A stretch of DNA of 64,000 nt, from contig NW_026944384.1 in the NCBI RefSeq assembly GCF_033439725.1, positions 124,001 through 188,000 of the forward strand, written 5' to 3'. The notes beneath the pieces were generated by a model, which had not been told where the DNA came from, did not search any database, and saw only the letters and a list, made by a program, of their open reading frames with translations. The DNA is from Neurospora tetraspora. Taxonomy: Eukaryota > Ascomycota > Sordariomycetes > Sordariales > Sordariaceae. Shown here piece after piece: positions 9,936 to 21,360 of this stretch. Numbering within the stretch: position 1 is the first letter of the stretch; every line of letters begins with the position of its first letter. Both the position numbers and the translations under genes were made by a program.

Positions 9936-12667
9936 TCAGCCATGATCCCCATGAAACCCCCCCTGCTGCCCACCCCCCTGCCCCTGCCCCTGCCCTTGCA
10001 CCGTCCACTCACCCCCCGTCAACCCCATCGGAAACGGCGACAGCCCCAAACCCCACGCGTCTGGAGCAAAGAACTCATTCATCCCCAAACCGCCCCCGCC
10101 GAAATTGATCCCGTTCACATTCAGGATCTCTTCAAAGGCGTTGGAGCCGGTTGTGATTTGGCTGGCTTGGGAGGGTGCTACGCCTGGGCCTGGGCCTAAC
10201 CCTGCGCCTACGCCTACGCCGACGCCTACTGGTGCTGGTCCGGAGTTGGAGACGGGTGGGAGCATTTGGGGTGCTTGTTGAGCGTGTTGTGATGGTACGG
10301 GTGGTGCCATCGCTGGTAATAGATTTTGAGGGGGGCCGAGTTCGTGCGGGTCGTTTATGAGGGGAATGGGGCCGGGTAGAGGGACATTGGACATGCTGAA
10401 TGCCCCTGGGGGACCGGGGGAGAAGGGCGCGGGTCCGGGGGTGGGTGTTAAGAGGTCGTTGGGTCGGGGAGTCTGCCCGGTAACTTGTACTTGGCTGATG
10501 GGGAGGCCCTCGGCTAGGAGTTTTTCGATGTCGGATTGCTGCAACATCATTAGCATTACATTCGCGAGCAAAGATAGGGAGAAGATGGGGGGGGAAGGCT
10601 CACAATAGCCCTACTCGCAGGCCCCGGACATGCCAACCTCGCCACCCTCAAACAAACACTAACCATCTCCCTCACTCCCTCCGCCGACGGAGCCGGCGAC
10701 TGTCCCCCATCACGAGTTTGAAAAGAATGATACAACACCCGTCCACACTGCAATGCGCACCCCGGCAGATCTACATCCGCTAACGGCACACTACTTTCCC
10801 CCAAAGCCAGCACTTGGGCAAACATATCTGCCATCGCGCGAGCGTGTTTATAACACTCTTGTCTTGCCCATTCTACCAGCCCTTGCCTCTGGCCATTCTG
10901 TCCTTGCTGCCCCTGCCACTGCCCTTGCCCCTGAGCTGCTGGACTACCAACCGTGCTCCCAGCCAACTGCGCCAGACTACTTCCCGACAACGCCTCCTTC
11001 AGTCCTGGCAAGAACAGTCGATACAAGTCCAAGTGGCACTGCCTCCACCAGACATGCGTCGTAAAGAAGATGGCCAACCTCGAAGAGTACGACCGTAACC
11101 GGAGGTTCGACTCACTCCACCTAAACGAAGGCGGCAGTCTCGCTTCGAACGAGTCCAGCTCCGCTTTGAACTCGGCGCACCTTAGCGGGAGTTGCATCAG
11201 CTCGTTCGGGTCGGGGTTAGCGCCCACAACACGGAGAGAAAGCTGGAGGATCCGTGTCCTTAGCCAGTGCATGCGGATATGCAAGGCAGTGAATCCCACA
11301 GCGTCAGGAAGCTGGACTGGTTGTCCTGATGGACTCGGTGGTGGTTGGCGGAGAGGTTCGGTAACTTCGGGGAGATCGAAATCGAAGTTGCGCTCGTTGC
11401 AGGGGAGTTGCACGCGGATTTGTCGTTCTGGATCCGGCCAGAGGGCTAGGTCAGTTTGGCCGTTGGCGAACCAGGCGTCGATCATGTAGATGGACCACAT
11501 CAGTCGGCGGCGGGATTCTTGGGCGAGGAAGCAGAGGGCTGGGTTTTCGACGTTCAGTCGCAGCACGTTGGCGAACCGCGAGGTAAGTGCGTGTAGCATG
11601 AAGGCCGCTGAGAACCGTTTTGATAGGATCCGGTGCTTGACGACGATTACCAAAGCTTCGAGGCGCGTGATACTCCTGTTTTCGAGCTCTGATGTGCAGA
11701 TGGAAGCAGCCTCGTCGATGCATCGGTTGGAGAACAACTCCGGGTCGGCAACGGAGACGGAAGGGCCGAGGTCGGTTAGCAGGGCGGCAATGCCAACGAT
11801 GGCGAGAAGGAGAGCGCGGTCCAGCAGGCCGGCGTCGTACCGCTCCATTAGCGAGGCCCGGTGGAGGAAGGAGAACATGGGCACGTGGTGGACATGCCGG
11901 AAGTAGTTGTCAAACGCGCGTTTGACGATAGGGTCGTCGGGTTGGGAGAGGTCGATGCGGCCGGATGCGTCTGGGTTGTTGCTGGGGATGGGAGCAGGAC
12001 TGGCGGTGCTCCGGCCCCCTGTTATGCTGCCGTTGTGGTTCATGTCGTCGTCTAAATCGCGGGGATCGTCAAGGTGCATGCCGTTGCCCCCGTCGTCGAG
12101 AATCATTTCGCCGGCGTCGCCGAGGGAGGAGTTGTTCATGCCTGGTAGAGCTAGGCCTCGCTTGCCCTTCCTGAGGACACATGCAATTCCTAGAGCCCGG
12201 CATCGTTCGCAACCTCGATAGCCTCCGCTTCCACTTCCGCCTGGCCCGGATTTGTTGATGATTCCTGAGCACTTGGCTTTCTTGACATGGCAACTCTGAC
12301 AAGCCTGTCGGGCTCTGATCCTCCTTAATCCCACCACTGGTGCCGTCGTCGTGGTACTGGTGGACACGCTCCCCTCCGTCTCTGTTGGGACCAGCCTGTC
12401 GATGGAGAAGGCTTCGTGGGAGGTGATTGAGTGACTAGGGCCAACGCCGGCGTCGATGCTCGTGGTGACAATGGTGTTGGGGTCATAGGAGCACGTAAAT
12501 CCCAGCCGCTCGCAGTTGGTGCATTTGTCCGGTCGGCCATCGCATTTGACCTTGCGGGCGCGGCAGGTGATGCAGGTGCGTTTCTCGGGGCGGGAGCCGG
12601 GCCTGCCAATTCCTTCCGTTCCATGCCCGTGGCCGGATCCGGGTGTGGGTGGTGAGCTCATGTTCAT
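9936..12667 (-). CDS. Fungal transcription factor with two Zn(II)2Cys6 clusters
   Basis: Exons 10604-12667 and 9936-10538. The intron 10539-10603 has a GTGAGC donor, a GCTAATGA branch region and a TTGCAG acceptor, phase 0. The first ATG is at 12667 (MNMSSPPTP); the open frame extends upstream without an ATG. About 888 residues. The first zinc cluster starts CITCRARKVKC and keeps all six cysteines. About 90 residues later a second cluster starts CQSCHVKKAKC, with a long Gly/Ser loop before its last three cysteines. The middle region (FDNYFRHVHHVPMFSFLH, then RRRLMWSIYMIDAWFANG) is the fungal-specific transcription factor domain. The C-terminus is Pro/Gly/Gln-rich. It should act in the nucleus as a DNA-binding regulator; targets are unknown. 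Most proteins of this class carry a single cluster. Confidence 0.85.
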
Positions 12668-13512
12668 TCTGAGCGTTGGAACCGCCCGGGTTAGCGGGGG
12701 CGCGTGAGGGGTGTTTGCCAATCCCGGGATGCGTCTTTTATGGCAAATAAGGCGAGAGAATGAGCCGGTGTTAGCTGGGGTCGATGATGGCCATCGGATC
12801 GATAGTGTCCAGTGAGTGAGTCAATGATGATGGTCTCGTGTTCGTCCAGCGGTCAGTTCCGCGAGTGAGTGTCCGTGCTCTTTGCTCCCTTGATATCGCG
12901 AATGATTTGTAAGCGCGTGTCCGTCAATAAATCTGCGTTTCTGTCGTTCCTTGTGAATCGTACGTCGTAAACCCGCGCTTGATCCTCTCAAGTCTTCATT
13001 GATGTCGCCGAACAAGATCGAGTTCGATGATGTGATCGGCGACCTTGATGGTTGAAAGTGGGGTTGGCGACGGAGGCTGCGGGCACCGGGCGCGACCGGA
13101 AACACGGGCGCCAAGACCTGAAGTCTCCAGCGCCCGCGCCTCTTTTGACCCACTATAAAATCCGGGGCAACACCCCTGCTTGGAGCCGCTGAAGTCCAAC
13201 GACATTCGATGCATCATCACTCGCCGGGCTTTGAAGCATTCATTTCCATCGAAAACGGATAGCCAATAATGAGCGATATCGTCTTCCTGTAGCTTTGGCA
13301 AGTATGCCGGGGCATGTCTTTACACAGTCCGTTGCTAAAGCGCGCTCGGATTTCCAGTCTTCCCTCTTTGCGCTTTCACTTGTGGCATAGCGAGCCTTGA
13401 AAGCCAATCCTTCTTCATCAATCATGTCTTGAATCGGTTATCTTTCCACTCATTCGAAACGTTGTGTCTTCACGCAAGACTCTGGTTCCATCGCCGTCCT
13501 CGTCCCACTTGG
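12668..13512. other. Intergenic, no gene supported
   Basis: Upstream region of the zinc-cluster gene. No open frame with a recognisable domain and no clear repeat. Confidence 0.45.
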
Positions 13513-13795
13513 CCATGTTACCACAGAGGCGGGAGTGCCTGGGCATACTTCTCGAGGATGGTCTTGTTGTCTCCCTCTACGTCGTTGCAACTGAAGGTGA
13601 CCAAATCCTCAACCGCATCTTCTCGCAATATCTGCAGAGATGTGATCCGAGATTGGACCTCGGTGTTCTTCAGACGGCCTTTCACGCCAACATTCATGTC
13701 TTCGGGGGGTTGACGCGTATACTTGCGCTTCTTGGGATTCCCGTCGACATTGATGTTAATGCTGGACCCGCTAGGACTATTGGCCTGTGCTTGCT
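13513..13795 (-). CDS. Probable 3'-terminal exon of an unknown gene
   Basis: On the minus strand a frame of about 93 residues runs from a splice-acceptor-like site (branch CTAACA, then CTTTACAG ending at 13796) to a TAA at 13513-13515. It starts QQAQANSPSG, has a basic stretch NPKKRKYTRQ, then EVQSRITSLQILRED and ILEKYAQALPPLW at the end. Codon choice (AAG, CGC, GTC, GAC) fits the local genes. It has no good ATG, so upstream exons are needed; candidates are the frame starting MDENDAEVQG near 14319 or the gene starting at 14870, but I cannot join them with confidence. No family recognised. The basic motif could be a nuclear localisation signal. Confidence 0.4.
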
Positions 13796-13830
13796 GTAAA
13801 GTCTAGAGTGTTAGAGGCGAATGGTATCAT

Positions 13831-14190
13831 GTGTTCAAATGTTTCGCCGAGCTGGCCCATCCCAACGACCGGCCGACAATCACGTCCTTCTTCAACCCCT
13901 CTTGGTACACCGGGGCCATTCTTTCTGCCGGGGCTGTGTTTGCAACCTCGAGCATGCAAAGCGAGTGGTCCTGGCGACTTCCAAGCGCCTTGCAAGCTCT
14001 CCCAAGCGTACTACAGCTGCTGGCGATCCACTTTTGCCCTGAGTCACCAAGATGGCTCCTTTCGAAGGACCGCGTTGGAGATGCGTTCGGCGTATTGTCC
14101 GAGTACCACGGTGAGGGAATTCGAGGAAATGAATTTGCGCGTATAGAATATGCGCAAATTGAGACCACCTTTTCCCTCGGTGGTGGGATT
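13831..14190 (+). pseudogene. MFS sugar-transporter relic
   Basis: About 115 residues match the middle of fungal hexose/lactose-type permeases: ELAHPNDRPTITSFFNP, WYTGAILSAGAVFATSS, WSWRLPSALQALPSVLQL, PESPRWLLSKDR and the following EYHGEG. PESPRWL is the family signature before the central loop. Complete proteins are about 500 residues. Neither the upstream helices nor the C-terminal half can be found in any frame, so this is a fragment. It lies opposite the possible intron of the minus-strand unknown gene. Confidence 0.6.
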
Positions 14191-14399
14191 GGTAGTCCCA
14201 ATGCTTAGCACTACTTCCCCGTGCTTGTTGGTCAGGTTTGTGCGGTTTTCAGACTCGTCGGTGTCCGAGGTCTCTGGCCGCTCCCGCTGCCCTTGGACTT
14301 CCGCGTCATTCTCGTCCATCACATGCTCGGCACTCGACGCTGGAGCGTATCCAGGCAGAGGGATCGGAGCTGTTTTGACAATTTACGACCACTTCCTCC

Positions 14400-14870
14400 T
14401 TACCTTTGCCCTTGTCCGTGGTCTTGGGTGTGGAGGGTTAAGGGCGATAAGCTATGGGCGAAGGGGCGGCCGGGGATGAGATGATGGGTTCTTTGGCCTT
14501 GCCTTTGTCTCTGCGGCTGGTGGCTGGTGGTCATGATGGAAGAGGAGGCTTGACCATAATAACCCCGGGGGACGAGCGAGATTGCTCGTTGCTGTCTTGG
14601 GCGGGGGCAGTGTGCTTTGGTGAAATCCCGGGTCAGCCAATAGTTATCGGAGATGTCGTATGCGACGCCGTAATCGTGTAGGACTCTGAGGACATCCTCG
14701 TGCTCCTCAGTCGCAGGGATCGCTGCACAGATGGCCTGACGAACCTGGGCCTGGGTGGACTCCTCGATCTGCTCGAGCAAGAACGCGGTCTGCTTTTCGG
14801 CGGTCAAGTTGTTTGACCAAGCAGCCGGAGCCGCGGGTAAGGGTTTGTTGTTGTAGGTAAAAGGCGCCAT
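14400..14870 (-). CDS. Hypothetical protein
   Basis: ATG at 14870 (MAPFTYNNKPLPAAP); 156 residues to the stop at 14400. The first 95 residues look coding: an amphipathic stretch TAEKQTAFLLEQIEESTQAQ and VLRVLHDYGVAYDISDNYW. The rest is Gln/Arg/His-rich and could be read into an intron. No domain recognised. It may belong to the same gene as the exon at 13513-13795. Confidence 0.4.
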   Translation of the reverse strand: MAPFTYNNKPLPAAPAAWSNNLTAEKQTAFLLEQIEESTQAQVRQAICAAIPATEEHEDVLRVLHDYGVAYDISDNYWLTRDFTKAHCPRPRQQRAISLVPRGYYGQASSSIMTTSHQPQRQRQGQRTHHLIPGRPFAHSLSPLTLHTQDHGQGQR

Positions 14871-15518
14871 GGTTGCGTGGGTACGATGCAGGCCAGCCGT
14901 TGATTCCCGTGTTGGGGAGCTCAACCAAGAAGAGACCTCTGGGTGTATTGAGGGTTGCTTGGAAACAGCGTGGAGGAAGCCTCCATCAACACGGCTTCGT
15001 TCTTACCAAAGACTTCCATTGCCGGTAGACAGAAGCTAGCTCTTAGCCGCGCTCCCCTCAGGCTTCTTACAACTTTCCGCTTTTGCAACTTTGCACAGCG
15101 CACGAAGCCGGCTCTCCATCAATGCAACACACCAAGCAACACCCCAGTCGAACTTCAGCACGGACAGTGAAGTCAACACTCCTCCAGCAGCCAACCAGTC
15201 AACTCCACGGCGATCTTGGACTTCAACCAAGCCCGTGATATCACTTTGGATGACGGGGAAGGCACTCGCAGCAGAGGACAAGATGGCCGTTCTCTTGCCA
15301 TCTCATCTTCATCCAAAAATCTCCATGAGTCTTGATCAAGATCACATCAGGATTGTGTCGTCTTTCATCGCAAGCATCACGATATGTCAAAGGGAAATAT
15401 CACGCGTCAAGTTCAGGTCTTGTCAGATCATCAAAGGCATTTCAATTCATTGTCATCATAAACTCCCGGCTGGTCCAACCAGCCCGGAACCCCCACCACC
15501 CCTCCCCCCGCCCCGGGC

Positions 15519-15779
15519 CTAAAAAGACCCTGTGTAGATCCGGACCTCCTCCAGGGTGCATGCCCCACAAACTTTGCCGCTCTTGGCGGTCTTGGTGATG
15601 GTCTTGCCCGCGCCGGGGCAGGTGCCGGGGCAGCGCTTGAAGCTGCTGCTGCTGCTGCTGTTGCTGGTGCTGGTGCTGGTGCCGCCCTCACAGGGAGTCG
15701 TGATGGTGGTGGTGGTGTTGGACATGGGTGAGCCGCATTTGCGGCAGAGGTGGGTGGTTAGGACGGTCTGGGTGCACAT
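15519..15779 (-). CDS. Small cysteine-rich protein
   Basis: From the ATG at 15779 (MCTQTVLTTHLCRKCGS) to the stop at 15519 there are 86 residues with nine cysteines: LCRKC, PCEGG, RCPGTC and VCGAC. The middle is a Thr/Ser low-complexity run. There is no signal peptide, so zinc binding inside the cell is more likely than a secreted effector. The frame is open upstream to an acceptor-like site at about 15888, and two further exons (18 and about 53 residues) can be fitted with correct phase back to 16316. The longer form is therefore possible, though the small fungal proteins of this look usually begin with MC. Confidence 0.45.
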   Translation of the reverse strand: MCTQTVLTTHLCRKCGSPMSNTTTTITTPCEGGTSTSTSNSSSSSSFKRCPGTCPGAGKTITKTAKSGKVCGACTLEEVRIYTGSF

Positions 15780-18045
15780 CCTGGCGGCGTCCTCGGTCTT
15801 GGGGTTGAGGGCTGCGGGCGGCGGGGCTTTGGCTGGGATGGGTTGGGTATAGGGCGCGGAGAGAAGGCAACAGCGGGGGCCTGGTACTGAAAATGCAAGC
15901 AGGGAGTTAGCGACGTGGTTTTGAGGCAAGTGAACAGAGTGAGAAGGCGTCATGGGGAAGTGAGAAGGCAGGGAGAAGAAGACGATATGCGTACCTTGTG
16001 TGGGCTTTGGCGAAACTGGGTCGCTGGTGCTCTGGTCTTGTTCAGTTGGCTGTCAGGTTGTCAGCAGAGGTCTTTCCGACAGCCTGGCAAGAGAAGTTTC
16101 GCAAAGGAAACTGGACCAAACTGGAGACAGAGTGGAAGGGACGGGAGTGATGCTTACTGTGGAGACGAGAGTCTTTGCTGTTGTTGTTGCTGCTGCTTGG
16201 GCTGTCGCTGCTGCTGTTCTGGTAACATAAAGGTCGAACTTGGTGGTGAGGGTGAAGAAGAAGAAGAGAAGAAAGGAACGAGACGAGGAAGAAGAGGGTC
16301 TTTTATCCTCCTCCATCTGGGACGGACAAGTGCCCGGGCAAACCTATTGTGAGAAGGAACAGAACGAAACCCGTGGGTCAACCTGCAAAGAGAATTGCGT
16401 GTGTTTCATCCCAACTCGGCAGACCGGTCACGCATGCAAGGTTCGAAGGAAAGAACGCTCTAGAGGAAGGTACGATATCTGCTCACGGACAGTTTGCTCC
16501 AGACACTCAAGCATGCGGTGATAGGGAAAGCAGTCTTTGAGCCCGCAGTCGTTTGAAACATTGGATGAACCGGCTACAAAGCTAAAACTCGGGACCGAGG
16601 CACTTGGGATAATCTCACAGAGGTTATTCAAGCATTCCGACATAATTCCATCCGAATATCAGTGTTGATACGGTAGCTAGCTGGTTGTGTCTTGGGACCG
16701 ACGGAGGCTGATCCGGCCGCAAAATGTGGCAGAAACGTTCGGAAGAGAGACCAGTTCAGTCAGAGGAGTGCCTTCCTCAAGGCAGAGATGTGATACTCGA
16801 TCTGTTGCATGCAAAGATTACTGCTGTGAAGAAAGACGGGAAGGAGTTTGGCAGAGACTGAGGAAGGGTCCGTCACGGGCCTCGTCAGATAAAAAGTGGG
16901 TCATCTGGGAAAGATCTAGACGTACAACCTTGACCCAAGGGGAAGGCACGCTACAAACGGTTGCTCATCGGATGGCACATGGGTGTGAAGACGACAAGCC
17001 TCGAGCAATCTGGATGACACCATGGGCAAGAACAGATGGTCGTCAGGAAAGAGGGCTGACGTAAATGCCTCCTCCCATTAACAATGGAAGGGCAAGAGTC
17101 AGACAGATCGAATGCAGCCATTTTGTTACCGTTGTTGAGAACAGAGTGAAGCCACCTGAAGAGCCTCCCAGGCTGCTTCTCCAGGCAAGATGGTATACCA
17201 CCGAGATCATCTCATGGATTCACGTCAGAAGTGGAAGCCAACTGAAAGACTGAAGACAACGTGACAAAGCCAATTAGGGAAGGGTGGTGGACTGGAAGCA
17301 CAGGTTGAGCAACAGAGTCCTTGTCAGGTGTGCCTGGCTGACTTGGGGCACCTTCCCGAAGACAGGATGGAAGATTTGCGTGGAACCGCCCTTTCCCAAC
17401 TTTACGAAGGTGAAAAGGATCGACCACCTTGATGACCACAGTTGAGCCGCGCCCCACAGTACTCGGGAGTTTTCCTGCGGCCAAAGACAGAAGTGACGAG
17501 CTGTTCCTGGAACTGGAAGACGTCAGATGAGTCGTCCAGCAGGAGCCTGGACCATCGGACCACTGAACAACGGCAAGAACAGGCGAGGAAGGTACACTTG
17601 ATCAACTTGAATCTGGAATGACAGAACGGATTCCTCTTGTGTGTGTAACCGTGAAATGGATGCCCTTCATGTTGACCTGACCGTGGGGTTGCCCTTGTGA
17701 GAGAATGTTGAGGCACAAGACTACCGCCTCCAGTCAGCATCCTCTGGAGCACGATCTTGGACCTCCAAGAAGACCATCATTTGTGGAAGTAGTTAGACAA
17801 GGCGAGGATCAACAACAAGTCAAAGGATTCAATGGATTGGTTGCTCTGCTGAAAGGAAGAAGAGTTTGCCTGCAAAATCCGCGTTGAACGGGCACAGGTG
17901 GTGGAAAAGTTGAATGGGGCGCGCCTTCCGCACACAACAGTACACCAGTCAGCTTCACGTCAGCTTTTTTTGTGCAATCTGTTGCCCTAGACCCCCGTCA
18001 AAAAGAGTGACCAAAATCACCAACACCAGAAATTGCACAACAGTC
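15780..18045. other. Possible upstream exons, otherwise no gene supported
   Basis: Bases 15888-16316 could hold upstream exons of the small cysteine-rich gene (donor GTAAGC near 16157, donor GTACGC near 15994). From 16400 to 18045 I see no domain and no clear repeat. Confidence 0.35.
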
Positions 18046-18510
18046 ATGATTCAGAGGTCTAGCAGACAGATCTATACACAGCCTCGCTACTCCAGCTCCA
18101 GCGATGACCGTAAGGAAACGCGTTGGGGGTCTTGAATCTGCCTTTCAACAGGAACACCCGAAGAACGAGACTGCAGCGAAGTCCGTGAGCAGGCCGACAT
18201 TGACTCCTTCGATAAGCTTCATGTTCTGAAATACCTTCAGCACCAGTGCGGATCCGTGGGCATTCTCGATGCCACCAACAGCAATGTCCATCGGAGAAAG
18301 CTTATTGTCGAACATATTCAACAAAGGGAACCCAAGTTACTGAATGCCGCCCAGGCCGTAAAGGATGCGACGGTCAGTCGCGCTGGGAATGTCCAGAATC
18401 TGCAGCTGCTCGGAACAAGAACCTACTGGAATGAATGGAGAATGCGAAGCAACAAGTATCGACTACTGTCTCTGCTTCTGCAGCCCCTACTGACTTGGTA
18501 TCGTGAGTAA
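18046..18510 (+). pseudogene. 6-phosphofructo-2-kinase relic
   Basis: The core reads EVREQADIDSFDKL, then HQCGSVGILDATNSNVHRRK, then VEHIQQREPKLL. This matches the part of 6-phosphofructo-2-kinase around its conserved GG..GI.DATN.T..RR block. A short first exon from an ATG at 18046 can be fitted with a 42-base intron (18110-18151). The P-loop needed for ATP binding is not found upstream, and the sequence after residue 85 no longer resembles the family. Normal proteins are over 400 residues. So this is a fragment without a plausible catalytic function, unless a short derived protein is expressed. Confidence 0.5.
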
Positions 18511-18749
18511 CTTTGCCCAGCTTGCCTGAGATCTGCCGATACGAACTGTTGGACGCCTTTTCCCGCTTCTCCAACCTGTCCTTGACTGGAAAGACCACAT
18601 GGCAAGGCTGAACTGACCAACCTACAAGGGGGTTTGAACAGCCTTTGTGACATGACTAGAGAAGCGAAACCGAGCTGACCTATTCCTCAACAGTCAAACC
18701 CTCCGAGCGAAAGCCACCGTGGCGGCCCAGCCGACGCAAAGCACGAAGT

Positions 18750-20692
18750 TCAGACCGCAACCCTCAACTTCGGACTCCTACTCTGCCTCCTCAACGATCC
18801 TCCTCCACCACCGATCCTCCCCAAGTCTCGCGACACGACACACGCTCGATAATTTTCGCAGCCGTCGTTAACTCCCGGAAGATCTTCGGGGCCGTTGCCA
18901 TACGTATACGGTGGCGGGCTCAGTCGTCCAGAATCAGGGGTGATATCACTGGCAGGGATATTGTCAACTTCGACACTGTATTCGACCGTGTACATAATGC
19001 TGCTGTTGCCGCTGCGGATACCATGGTTTCCTGTCATTTCCTCGGAGGGGCCGTGGATGGGCTGTTCTGTGTCGGGAAGTTTCTCTTGGGACCTGTCCGA
19101 GTGAAGACGCAGCGAATGGATGGGAGCCTCTGTTGAGCGAGAAGATCGTGAGTTTATCCCCAGAGCAACCGTACTCGAACTTCCAGTCTTGCCACCGCCA
19201 CCGCTGCATGAGCTCCTCTTTCCAAACCTCTTCCTTCCCATGATGACAGCGCTAACCACCATCTGCCTCAGCGTCGGCAAACAAGCGCAAAAGATACTAG
19301 ACGCCGCTTCGAGCGTAGACCACCGATCGATATCGAATAGTGCTTGCGTCGGGTTTGGAGATTCCGTGAAAACAGTCAGATAACGCAGTCGGATGCAACT
19401 GAAGATCGTGACCCTGTCCACTTCCATGTCAGCAAAGAGCATTGTACATGACTATGAAGGCCAAAGCAAGGGAGCAAGAAAATAAAGAAAGAGCAACCCA
19501 CAGCATCCCGATTGCAAACATCCCCGCCACCCCCATCTTCTTCCATACTCCCATCCTCAGTCCCCTGATACACCACAGCGGAATAGCCAACATCCAGATG
19601 TCGATGGTGATACTGACCACCGCCGCAGCGACGTGGAAAGCCTTCCTGTTTATGCACCTCCCCGGTCTCCTTCCTCCCCCTTCTCCTCCCCATCCTTCCC
19701 AGGTCGCATCTCCCCCCGGTGTCCCCTCCCGGTAATCCCACCCCTCAAACCACCACCTCACCGGACTACACTGCAAAACCCCAGCGATCGCACTTCCCAA
19801 CCCAAACAACACACAAACCGAGATTGTTGCCCATAGCACCCTTCTCACCTCCTTTCCCGGGAAGATCCTGAGGTAGAACAACAGAAATACCACTTTGGTG
19901 AGGGCGACTTGTAAAAAGTAAATGATACCCATCCCGTACCCATACCTCACCGTTTTGGCGATATTGTCCAAAGGCAACGTCCACGCATCCTGGCCTACTC
20001 CCAAGGGATGGAGCCGAAAGATGGCGAGCAACAGGTTGGGCAGGCCGAGAGCGGTGATCTGTATCAAAGCGTAGTCGTCCGCGTGTAGGCGCTGCGATAT
20101 AGGCAGATACTGGGAAGGCGGTCGTGAAAAGCCGTGCGAGGAGCTGTGGTTGGGGTGGGCGGGATAGGGGACAAAGAGTTTGTATAAAGTTCGCAAGGTG
20201 GTCAGCAGAAGGGTGGAGACTAAGAGGGCGATGTTTTCACGGAGCAGGAGGGCGGAGCGGTCACGAGTGTGGAGGTGGCAGTTGATGGTTGTGATGTTCT
20301 GGGTTGCTAGGTACGTGGTTGTTAGCACTTGGAGGTTCAGGTTCGGAGAGGGCATGCATGCCAGGGGAAGGGCTCACTGAGGGTTTGCCGGACGGAACAG
20401 AATTGGGAGAGACAGTGATTGAAGGACGAGGACAGTGTGTGGTTTGCTTGGTTGGTGCAGAGGCACGCCCAGTCATTGCTGGATTCGATGCAGGAATCTT
20501 CGAGGAGGTGGACTTGGATGCAGTTTTGCTAGGTTGAGTCTCAGCATTACATGAACTGTCCCAGAAGATGTCGGGTATACGCACAGCACAGCTTGGATAG
20601 ACAGCGAGAATGTCGGACTCGTTCCTTGACTGAAAAGCAGTCACCCCATAGGGCGCAATGGTGAACAAAACGACAGCGCTCGGTAACCGCAT
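18750..20692 (-). CDS. CFEM-domain, PTH11-type seven-helix receptor
   Basis: Exons 20585-20692, 20378-20528, 19502-20306 and 18750-19413; all phases agree and give 575 residues. The ATG at 20692 opens a signal peptide (MRLPSAVVLFTIAPYGVTAF). The CFEM domain is split by intron 1: PSCA joins QNCIQVHLLEDSC, then WACLC and HCLSQFC, giving the eight cysteines. Seven hydrophobic segments follow, with HADDYALI, the loop WTLPLDNIAKT, LTKVVFLLFYLRIFP, CSPVRWWFEGW and SCIRLRYL, all typical of the fungal rhodopsin-like PTH11 group. The tail is a Ser/Gly-rich cytoplasmic region of about 180 residues. The role is expected to be sensing surface or host cues at the plasma membrane; the ligand is unknown. 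Donors are GTGCGT, GTGAGC and GTGGGT. Confidence 0.85.
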
Positions 20693-21138
20693 AATGTCAT
20701 CTTTCAAGGGCTTCTGGCGATGTTTGCAGAAATAGAAAGTCCCAATCCATCTTGAACCTCACAGTGGCTGGTCCGGTAGATATGCAAAAGCCACGACCGC
20801 TTCTGACAAAGCTCTGGCTACTAGACAGTCCTGTGCCACTGGGGGGAGTGGCAGAGCAGTAAACCTTATAGGCAACCAAGAGCGGCGTATAACCATGTAT
20901 GGGAGAGGCCATGTCCCGTGTCTGACTGAGAACTGCAGCTACAAGGCGCAGAGGGAGAATGACGGAGGATGACTGGCGATACACTCAGCACAGGCGGCCC
21001 TGTAACCCCTCTGTAACCCCCCTGTAATCGACCTATCGCTTGCATGAGGCCTTGTTGTCTTCCTAAAAGGGTATCGTGAGATACCAAGAGTTATTAATCA
21101 GAAAACACAAAAAAAAGCTGCTTTTTTGCCGTTGATCG
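20693..21138. promoter_or_regulatory. Upstream region of the CFEM receptor gene
   Basis: About 310 bp before the start codon lies a short tandem run with three CTGTAAC/T units followed by C-runs (about 20998-21027). It could be a regulatory repeat; no factor is recognised. Confidence 0.25.
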
Positions 21139-21360
21139 ATGATATCTCCACCACTTTTTCCTGTACCCCTTAACGATCTGAGTCACCGATACTTTGAACT
21201 CGTGGCTATCGAATGCAGCCCTTTTTTTCCATTTCTGAATGATTATCTAAAGCGAACGGTGCCCGATTTAGCGGTGTTTAGACAAGCGCATAGGGCGGTG
21301 AGGAGCTGGGCTAAAGGAAGGGGGGTGTATGCTCAGCGGTTTGGGAGAAGGAGGAGAAGC
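21139..21360 (+). pseudogene. Poly(A)-polymerase-like fragment
   Basis: From the ATG at 21139, about 70 residues (DYLKRTVPDLAVFRQAH, then RAVRSWAKGRGVYAQRFG) resemble the central segment of nuclear poly(A)-polymerase-type nucleotidyltransferases, where a WAK/R.RG.Y...FG motif precedes FLGG. The catalytic palm motif is absent upstream and the FLGG part is replaced by an Arg/Ser-rich frame that runs on to 21777. A relic is the simplest reading. The match is short and judged by eye. Confidence 0.35.

Noticed and set aside
10753-12655. Several plus-strand frames over the zinc-cluster gene
   Set aside because: Antisense shadows; the minus frame has two intact zinc clusters and the fungal transcription factor domain.
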